From the NCBI GenBank assembly GCA_947625815.1, contig CANQPU010000003.1, positions 1 through 64,000 on the forward strand: a stretch of 64,000 nt of DNA, read 5' to 3'. Of the stretch, positions 9,046-15,371 are shown one piece after another (the stretch's first letter is position 1; every line of letters begins with the position of its first letter). The DNA comes from an uncultured Oscillospiraceae bacterium (GTDB lineage: Bacteria > Bacillota > Clostridia > Oscillospirales > Oscillospiraceae). The notes below the pieces were generated by a model. That model made no database searches and was not told where the DNA came from. It was given only the letters and a program-made list of their open reading frames with translations. The position numbers and the translations under genes were made by a program.

Positions 9046-9071
9046 GCGCGTAAAACAGGAGATGATTTGAT

Positions 9072-9803
9072 ATGGAAATATATTATTATTGCTCATATAC
9101 AGGCTCACCTTGCGGATTTATCCTTGGAAAGTATGCCTTTGGCAGTGATGTAACGCGTGTCCCGACTCTCAGCAGTGAAAAAATCGATCCGCTGATTGAG
9201 CGTTGCTTTGAGTATGGCGTCGTACAAAAGGCGTTTGGACCCCTTTTGTCAGAAACGAATCGTCGGTTTCTATTGGTTAAAGATCTGAATTTCAGGGACG
9301 CCGATAACACCAGATTCTATATGAATATTGCCCTGGTGACGGAGAACGCGGATCAGTACGAGCGCTGGATGAAGAAGGGACCTTCTAAAGAGGCCATAGC
9401 CGAGCTATGCCGCCAGACTATTGTGATTGACCGCACATCTAAATTTGGTTTCAAAGTTGATGGGGCTTGTCTTACAAAGCTGATCGATTGCTCCTTTGGC
9501 TCCCTGTTCACGCCTGTCGCGTCCAACGCAACTGGTGAGGGACCGTTCTTTGAGTTGTCCTCTGCCTCGGCCGATTTGAAGGAGGCGGCCCTCGACCTGG
9601 GACTTTCAGACGGCACAAAGGAGCTGACGCGCGTACCCGATGGCGGCAGTTGGGCGTATCTCGCAAAAAAAAAGAAAAGCCGGCCCAGCAATCCAGTGCG
9701 TCCACATCAAAAGCATACCATTACCCCGAAGGGAAAGTATGGCCTTTTGATCCTGGCAGCCTTAGCATTACTATTGATTCTAACAATCTGGAGCAAGGCA
9801 TAG
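9072..9803 (+). CDS. GTPase-partner protein with C-terminal membrane anchor (third gene of cassette)
   Basis: 243 residues. It opens with a compact domain starting MEIYYYCSYTGSPCGFIL, reminiscent of the GAP1-type proteins that accompany DO-GTPases (resemblance only). A Lys-rich linker near 200-210 leads to a hydrophobic helix at about 222-240 and a short WSKA tail, so the C-terminus is probably anchored in the membrane. RBS CAGGAGATG lies ahead of the ATG. At residue 201 the gene contains a slippery A-AAA-AAG sequence; the -1 frame stays open 61 codons and gives a soluble tail instead of the anchor. Confidence 0.7.
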   Translation: MEIYYYCSYTGSPCGFILGKYAFGSDVTRVPTLSSEKIDPLIERCFEYGVVQKAFGPLLSETNRRFLLVKDLNFRDADNTRFYMNIALVTENADQYERWMKKGPSKEAIAELCRQTIVIDRTSKFGFKVDGACLTKLIDCSFGSLFTPVASNATGEGPFFELSSASADLKEAALDLGLSDGTKELTRVPDGGSWAYLAKKKKSRPSNPVRPHQKHTITPKGKYGLLILAALALLLILTIWSKA

Positions 9804-9859
9804 AGAAAATCAGAAAAATTGCGAACAAGCTTAAAGACAAAAATCGGCCGGATGATTAA
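9668..9859 (+). other. Candidate -1 frameshift site and alternative C-terminal reading frame
   Basis: A run of nine A then G (9665-9674) contains A AAA AAG in the reading phase of the partner gene, the heptamer used by E. coli dnaX. After a -1 slip the frame reads 61 codons to a TAA at 9857-9859 and encodes a charged, soluble tail (ends KIRKIANKLKDKNRPDD). The zero frame encodes a transmembrane helix and stops at 9803. Both ends look protein-like. A homopolymer indel is the alternative explanation. Confidence 0.45.
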
Positions 9860-9898
9860 TATTTGATTCCGCGCAAATCATTTTGTCAATTAAAATAG

Positions 9899-9936
9899 GC
9901 GCCGGTTTGCCCTTTTGTGGGCAGACCGGCGCTTTA
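9899..9936 (+). terminator. Terminator of the GTPase cassette
   Basis: GCGCCGGTTTGCCC (9899-9912) pairs with GGGCAGACCGGCGC (9919-9932) with one wobble, followed by TTTA. Confidence 0.8.
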
Positions 9937-10074
9937 TTCATTGGCATCAACTATACTGCCTTTTGCTGCTTCGCTGATTGACAGGCAAAAAGAATTGTCG
10001 TTGCCCGCATAGCGGTTAACGGCAATTCCAACTGGGATAACTATTTGACATTTTTGAGGAAACGTGAAAATATC

Positions 10075-10103
10075 TTGATTTTATTCGCAATATCGAGTAC
10101 AAT
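10075..10103 (+). promoter_or_regulatory. Promoter of the restriction-modification operon
   Basis: TTGATT (10075-10080), 17-bp spacer, TACAAT (10098-10103), ahead of the small HTH gene. Confidence 0.7.
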
Positions 10104-10139
10104 ATATGAGTAGAAAATTGTCGTCAGGGGGCGAGAATA

Positions 10140-10358
10140 ATGAAGTATCTGTCTATTCGTCAGACAGCGGAACGCTGGGGAATTTCAACCCGGCGCATAC
10201 AAATTTTATGTGCGGAGGGGCGTGTACCTGGCGCAGTCAGAATCGATTACTCATGGGCGATACCAGACGATGAACCAAAGCCAAAGGATGCGAGAATCAA
10301 GAGTGGGAAGTATGTAAAACGCCCGGTTTCTGGCAGTGGCAGCGACAATAATACCTGA
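10140..10358 (+). CDS. Small helix-turn-helix DNA-binding protein
   Basis: 72 residues. The first ~50 form a MerR/excisionase-like HTH (YLSIRQTAERWGISTRRIQ then CAEGRVPGAVRI, ending in SWAIPDD), followed by a basic, flexible tail. RBS GGGGGCGAG. It is the first gene after the operon promoter and 76 bp ahead of hsdM, so it may regulate the restriction system; such proteins commonly lead type I operons in Clostridia. Confidence 0.75.
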   Translation: MKYLSIRQTAERWGISTRRIQILCAEGRVPGAVRIDYSWAIPDDEPKPKDARIKSGKYVKRPVSGSGSDNNT

Positions 10359-10434
10359 CCTGTTTTCCAGCAGGGCATCGCTTCCCGTCTAATCATAACA
10401 GGCATTTCAGCATGATAGAAACGAGGTAAATACA

Positions 10435-12549
10435 ATGGTTGATAGAGAGATCATTGATGTCATGTGGGACGACTCCCCGGTGGATGTTACCACGGAAGTA
10501 AACTTCATCTGGTCTATTGCGAACAAGCTGCGCGGACCGTACCGTAGTGATAAGTATAAGGACGTTATCATACCCATGACAATCATCCGGCGCCTTGAGT
10601 GTGCTCTTGCGCCCACAAAAAACGCAGTTGTAAAGCAGTATAAAATTAATCCAAATTTCCCGGCAAAGGCGATGTACCGCATCTCTGATTGCCAGTTCTA
10701 CAACACAAGTGAGTACACACTTTCCGAGCTCCTCAACGACGCCGATTATCTCGCGGATAACCTAAGAAGCTACATCATCGGCTTCTCCGCTAATGTGCGA
10801 GATATAATACTCTCAAAAGAACGGGGCCTTAATTTTGACAGTGAGATTGACAAAATGGATAAGAACAACTGTCTTTTTCCTGTGGTAAAGGCCTTTTCAG
10901 AACTTGATTTGAACCCGCTCACAATAGATAACGTAAAAATGGGGTACATCTTTGAAGAACTGATTCGCAAGTTTTCTGAAAATGCAGAAGCAGGCGATCA
11001 CTATACGGGCCGCGACATCATAAAGCTAATGGTCAATATTTTACTGGCAGAGGGCTGCGATGACATTTTTGATGACGGCAAGGTTATTACCATATTGGAT
11101 CAGGCGTGCGGTACGGGAGGTATGCTCTCTACTGCCTACAACTTCATAAAGCGTTACAATCCCACTGCGGACGTGCGGCTGTTCGGTCAAGAGAACAATC
11201 CCGAATCCTACTCGATCTGTCTTGCGGAAATGCTGATAAAAAAACAAAATGCGGAGAATATTCGCTATCAGGACACCATGAAAGCAGACTGTTTCAAGGG
11301 TACAAAAATGCGTTTTGTCCTTGAAAACCCACCGTTTGGACAGGCTTGGGGTGGTAAGGACGCCAAACCTGGTGTAGAAGAAGCGGTCAACGAGGAATAC
11401 AAAAAGGGCTTTCCCGGACGCTGGGGCGCGGGACTGCCCAGTTCCGGCGATATGCAGATGCTGTTCCTGCAATCCGCCATTGACAAAATGGACGACACCC
11501 TTGGCCGCTGCGCCATTATTGAAAACGGCAGTCCGCTCTTTACGGGCGGCACCGCCTCCGGCGAGAGCCAGATACGCCGCTGGATGCTGGAGCAGGACTT
11601 GATCGAGGCCATCATAGCCCTGCCCACGGACCTTTTCTACAACACCGGTATCGCCACTTATATCTGGGTGCTGTCCAAGAATAAGCGCCTGGAGCGAAAG
11701 GGCAAGGTCCAGCTCATTGACGCAAGCCAGATCTACCACAAGCTCCGCAAGGCCCTGGGCAACAAGCGCAACGAGATTTCCCCGGAGGACCGCTCCACTA
11801 TCACCAGACTTTACGCAAACTTCGAGGAAACAGAGGTCTGCAAAATTTATAGAAACGAGGAGTTTATCTACCGCGAATACACGGTGATGCAGCCTCTCCA
11901 GCGCAGCTATGCCATCACGCAGGAACGCATTGCCGCCATGCTCTCCAAGGGGAGCCTGGCGGTGCTCTACGATGAGGCAAAGGTCGCAGAGCTTGAAAAC
12001 GCGGAGGAGCTGGTTGGGAAGGATCAGAAGAAGCTGGAGAGCTACATAAACAACAAGCCCGTGTACGATGCCATCGTCGCCGCGCTGGAGGCCGCCGTAT
12101 CGGAGGAGATATTCTACTCTCCCGCCGCCTTCATGCCTGTTTTGACAAAGGTGTTGGCACAAGTCACTGCTGACAAGAAGCTGTTAGAGCGCATCGCGGA
12201 CGGGCTTTCGGTGATGGATAAGCAGGCGGAAATTCAGCGTGACCGCAAGGGCGAGATCATCTACGACAAGGAGACGAAAGACACCGAGATCGTCAAATTC
12301 GAGGAGGACATCGATACCTACATGGCCCGTGAGGTCCTGCCCCATATCCCAGACGCCAAGGCGTTTTTCGAGGAAAACCTCTCCGCCAAAAAACCGGTCG
12401 TCAAGACCGGCGCGGAGATTCCCTTTACCCGCTATTTCTACAAATACCAGCAGCCCACACCCAGCGAGGAACTGGAAAAGAGGTTTATGGAGCTGGAAAG
12501 CTCAGTTAGTAAGAGAATCGAGGACCTGTTTGGGGGGAAAGAAATATGA
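10435..12549 (+). CDS. hsdM: Type I restriction-modification, methyltransferase (M) subunit
   Basis: 704 residues. It is an N6-adenine methyltransferase with an N-terminal HsdM_N helical domain, SAM motif I DQACGTGGM and catalytic motif NPPFGQAWGG. It forms a complex with HsdS for methylation and with HsdR for cleavage. The C-terminal ~200 residues are Lys/Glu-rich and extend past the shorter E. coli type. The stop overlaps the next gene by ATGA. The 5' third is visibly more AT-rich than the 3' half, which hints at recombination within the gene. Confidence 0.93.
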   Translation: MVDREIIDVMWDDSPVDVTTEVNFIWSIANKLRGPYRSDKYKDVIIPMTIIRRLECALAPTKNAVVKQYKINPNFPAKAMYRISDCQFYNTSEYTLSELLNDADYLADNLRSYIIGFSANVRDIILSKERGLNFDSEIDKMDKNNCLFPVVKAFSELDLNPLTIDNVKMGYIFEELIRKFSENAEAGDHYTGRDIIKLMVNILLAEGCDDIFDDGKVITILDQACGTGGMLSTAYNFIKRYNPTADVRLFGQENNPESYSICLAEMLIKKQNAENIRYQDTMKADCFKGTKMRFVLENPPFGQAWGGKDAKPGVEEAVNEEYKKGFPGRWGAGLPSSGDMQMLFLQSAIDKMDDTLGRCAIIENGSPLFTGGTASGESQIRRWMLEQDLIEAIIALPTDLFYNTGIATYIWVLSKNKRLERKGKVQLIDASQIYHKLRKALGNKRNEISPEDRSTITRLYANFEETEVCKIYRNEEFIYREYTVMQPLQRSYAITQERIAAMLSKGSLAVLYDEAKVAELENAEELVGKDQKKLESYINNKPVYDAIVAALEAAVSEEIFYSPAAFMPVLTKVLAQVTADKKLLERIADGLSVMDKQAEIQRDRKGEIIYDKETKDTEIVKFEEDIDTYMAREVLPHIPDAKAFFEENLSAKKPVVKTGAEIPFTRYFYKYQQPTPSEELEKRFMELESSVSKRIEDLFGGKEI

Positions 12550-13235
12550 GTGCAAAAGATGTTGCGATGGATCTTGTGGAAATTACACTGAAAACTGCTT
12601 TAAGCGTTATCCCGGTAGGCGGCGCATTGATAAGCTCTGTCTGGGATGTTGTCAAGAATAACAGCCTGTCTAAACGAAGTGAGGAATGGAAAGCTGCATT
12701 GGAAGAACGGCTGAGCAAACTTGAAAATACACTTGAGGATATTGGAAACAATGAACTGTTTACAACAGCATTAATTAAATCAACAGAATTAGCGATGAAA
12801 ACTGCAAGAAAAGAAAAAATGGAGTTTCTTGCAAATGCCGTTATTCATTCTGTCAATCAAAATATAGATGAAGAAAAACTTATTGTGTTCTTTAGCCTCC
12901 TGGATAAATATACTGTTTCTCATATTAAGATTCTGAATTTCTTTTTTGACCCCACAAGATTTAAGGGAGTTGACCCTAACGCATATATGATGGGTTCCCC
13001 AACAACGCCTTTGTTTTCCGTTTATCCAGAATTGGATACTCCTATGTTCGATAAGACCTATAATGATTTATATGTAGACGGATTGGTCAGTATCGAAAAA
13101 TTGAATGTCATAATGACCGGAAACGGCATGGTAGCAAAACGAACAACACAACTTGGAGATGAATTTTTGATTTATATTCTGGGGGAGAACCTCGATGAGT
13201 GCAGCGCATTGAGAAAGGAAAATGCAAATGCGTGA
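12546..13235 (+). CDS. Unknown protein within the type I R-M operon
   Basis: 229 residues, not recognised. Residues ~10-35 are hydrophobic with small residues (IPVGGALISSVWDVV), then a charged coiled segment (SKRSEEWKAALEERLSKLE) and a mixed C-terminal domain. The start overlaps the hsdM stop (ATGA) and the stop overlaps hsdS by 14 bp, so it is translated as an operon member. It is clearly AT-rich relative to hsdM and hsdR. The glycine-rich hydrophobic segment could insert into membrane, but that is only a guess. Confidence 0.7.
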   Translation: MSAKDVAMDLVEITLKTALSVIPVGGALISSVWDVVKNNSLSKRSEEWKAALEERLSKLENTLEDIGNNELFTTALIKSTELAMKTARKEKMEFLANAVIHSVNQNIDEEKLIVFFSLLDKYTVSHIKILNFFFDPTRFKGVDPNAYMMGSPTTPLFSVYPELDTPMFDKTYNDLYVDGLVSIEKLNVIMTGNGMVAKRTTQLGDEFLIYILGENLDECSALRKENANA

Positions 13236-14448
13236 GATGAAAGACAGCGGGATTGATGTGGTTGGAGCAATTCCCATTACATGGAGCCTAAAACGGTTAA
13301 AATATCTTTGTTATATTCAAACAGGGAATGAAGATACCCAAAACGCCGATCCCGAAGGGGAGTACCCGTTTTATGTTCGGTCCCCAATTATTGAGAAATG
13401 CCCAAGATACACATTCGATGGTGAAGGTATCCTAATGGCCGGAGACGGTGCAGGGGCGGGCAGAATTTTTCATCATGTATATGGAAAATATGCAGTTCAT
13501 CAACGTGTATACAGATTATCTAATTTTACTGATGTAGATACAAATTATTTTTATTATCAACTAAGTAATATTTTCCCTCGGATTATGGACAAAGGAAGTG
13601 CGCAGTCTACAGTCCCCTCTGTACGGTTGCCTATGCTATTAAATTGTGAAATATGTCTTCCGCCCTTATCTGAGCAGTATTGTATTGCCTCTTTCCTCGA
13701 CACTAAATGCGCCGAGATCGATGTGCTGGCCACCGACATTCAGGCGCAGATCGATATGTTGGAGCAGTATAAACGTTCCGTCATCACCGAGACAGTCACA
13801 AAAGGGCTGAACTCCAATGTAGAGATGAAGGACAGCGGGATAGCATGGGCTGGTGCTGTTCCCGTAAAATGGAAGCTCAGCAAAATAAAATATGAAATTT
13901 TCCCTCTGCAACGGCCAGTTTTCTCAGACGACTTAGTAATGACGTGCTTCCGGGACGGAGAAGTTACCCTTAGACAGAATCGGAGAGAAGACGGATTTAC
14001 TATATCTCTGACAGAAAACGGTTATCAAGGCGTAGAGAAGGGAGATTTAGTTATTCACGGCATGGATGCCTTTGCCGGGTCGATTGGGTGCGCTGATTCA
14101 AGGGGGAAAATAACCCCAGTAGTTCATGTATGCAGAACCACAGGAAATAACCGGTTCTTTATGTATGTTCTAAGAAGCATGGCGTTTAACGATGTCCTAA
14201 TGAGTTTTTCGGAAGGAATACGTGTCCGTTCCAGCGACTTCCGCAACTTTTATAAATTAGGTAAGTTCCCGATAGTTGTTCCGCCTGACAATGAGCAAAA
14301 CGATATTGTTTGTTATTTAGACGAAAAATGTGAAAAAATCGACGCTATACTCAAACAGGAAAAAGAGCGAATTGACGTGCTTGATGCATATAAAAAATCC
14401 ATCATCTTTGAGTATGTTACAGGGAAGCAGGAGGTGCAATTTAGATGA
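13222..14448 (+). CDS. hsdS: Type I restriction-modification, specificity (S) subunit
   Basis: 408 residues with the usual two-fold layout: two variable target-recognition domains, each followed by a conserved helical spacer (CIASFLDTKCAEIDVLATDI and DIVCYLDEKCEKIDAIL). Each half begins with a similar MKDSGI...GA.P..W.L motif. The ATGs at 13222 and 13228 are both possible; AAAGGA at 13214-13219 suits 13228 slightly better. The first spacer is GC-rich while the recognition domains are AT-rich, as expected for exchanged domains. The stop overlaps the next gene by ATGA. Confidence 0.92.
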   Translation: MQMREMKDSGIDVVGAIPITWSLKRLKYLCYIQTGNEDTQNADPEGEYPFYVRSPIIEKCPRYTFDGEGILMAGDGAGAGRIFHHVYGKYAVHQRVYRLSNFTDVDTNYFYYQLSNIFPRIMDKGSAQSTVPSVRLPMLLNCEICLPPLSEQYCIASFLDTKCAEIDVLATDIQAQIDMLEQYKRSVITETVTKGLNSNVEMKDSGIAWAGAVPVKWKLSKIKYEIFPLQRPVFSDDLVMTCFRDGEVTLRQNRREDGFTISLTENGYQGVEKGDLVIHGMDAFAGSIGCADSRGKITPVVHVCRTTGNNRFFMYVLRSMAFNDVLMSFSEGIRVRSSDFRNFYKLGKFPIVVPPDNEQNDIVCYLDEKCEKIDAILKQEKERIDVLDAYKKSIIFEYVTGKQEVQFR

Positions 14449-15371
14449 TACTTGAGTATCTATTTTTAGAGACTCAATCAAGAAAAACTATTGAGGAATA
14501 TATTGCCACTCACCTTCCTCAAAAGATTGATATTACTTATTTAGATTCCGGAGCGCAGAACTTTTGGGCAGTTAGGTTTGAACTAAAAGGGGATAATAAA
14601 GATAACGCCAAAACGCTGACAGAAACGAATGATAGCTTTGTGAAGCGCTTTCATCCCATTACGCTTATAAATGAAAGTTCAGAATATTTCAATAGGCTCT
14701 TATATCCTTTGGTAAATAAATTTGAGCGACTTTTGAGGAAGTATCTATATGTGAAAGCTGCAATTTGTAATGATAAAACGGTCAGAAAAAAGATTACCGG
14801 GTTAGAGGCAAAGGATTTTGGTACTATTAGCCATTTGCTGTTTGTTGATGACGATTTTTGTAAAGAAGCTCGAGCAAAAATCAATGGTGCTACTTCTCGC
14901 GCAGATATGCTTGCAATTCTTGATGAAATTAAAGAGACCACAACATGGGATACCATGGTTGAAAAAGACACTTTGGCAATTGTCCGCGAAAATTTTGAAC
15001 AATTGCAATGCTTCCGAAATGATGTTATGCACGCGCATAATATTAACTTCGACTCATTCAAAAAGGCAAAAGCCATGTTTAATGAAGTGAACGAACAGTT
15101 ACAAAGCGAAATTGACAAAACAATCAAATTTGAAACTCCATCAACACTTCCGGACGAATTTGCTACAATATTAGCTGATAGGATAACAGCTACTCAAAAC
15201 GCAATACCTATTTTGAGCACGGCTTTAGACAGACTGGCTGAACTGATTAAACTGGAATTGATATCGTCATCGGAGGCCACGTCAAGTTTGTCCAAAACCA
15301 TACAACAACTCTATATGAATACAACATTGGACAACTTACCTCATGAAGAGGGGGATAAGGAGAATGAATAA
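14445..15371 (+). CDS. HEPN-domain-like protein within the type I R-M operon
   Basis: 308 residues. An amphipathic helix (NKFERLLRKYLYVKA, ~91-105) and, 90 residues later, RNDVMH (R191 to H196) match the Rx4-6H signature of HEPN ribonuclease domains, with the polar residue after Arg that the family favours. The N-terminal ~75 residues and the C-terminal ~100 are not recognised. It overlaps the hsdS stop (ATGA) and extends past the hsdR start, so it is co-translated. Inference: an RNase back-up effector linked to the restriction system, comparable in idea to PrrC beside a type I system. It is AT-rich. Confidence 0.6.
   Translation: MILEYLFLETQSRKTIEEYIATHLPQKIDITYLDSGAQNFWAVRFELKGDNKDNAKTLTETNDSFVKRFHPITLINESSEYFNRLLYPLVNKFERLLRKYLYVKAAICNDKTVRKKITGLEAKDFGTISHLLFVDDDFCKEARAKINGATSRADMLAILDEIKETTTWDTMVEKDTLAIVRENFEQLQCFRNDVMHAHNINFDSFKKAKAMFNEVNEQLQSEIDKTIKFETPSTLPDEFATILADRITATQNAIPILSTALDRLAELIKLELISSSEATSSLSKTIQQLYMNTTLDNLPHEEGDKENE

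Noticed and set aside
9650..9859. Independent small gene starting at TTG 9650
   Set aside because: No ribosome binding site of quality and it starts inside the partner gene right before the A run; a -1 frameshift or indel of the upstream gene explains the frame better.
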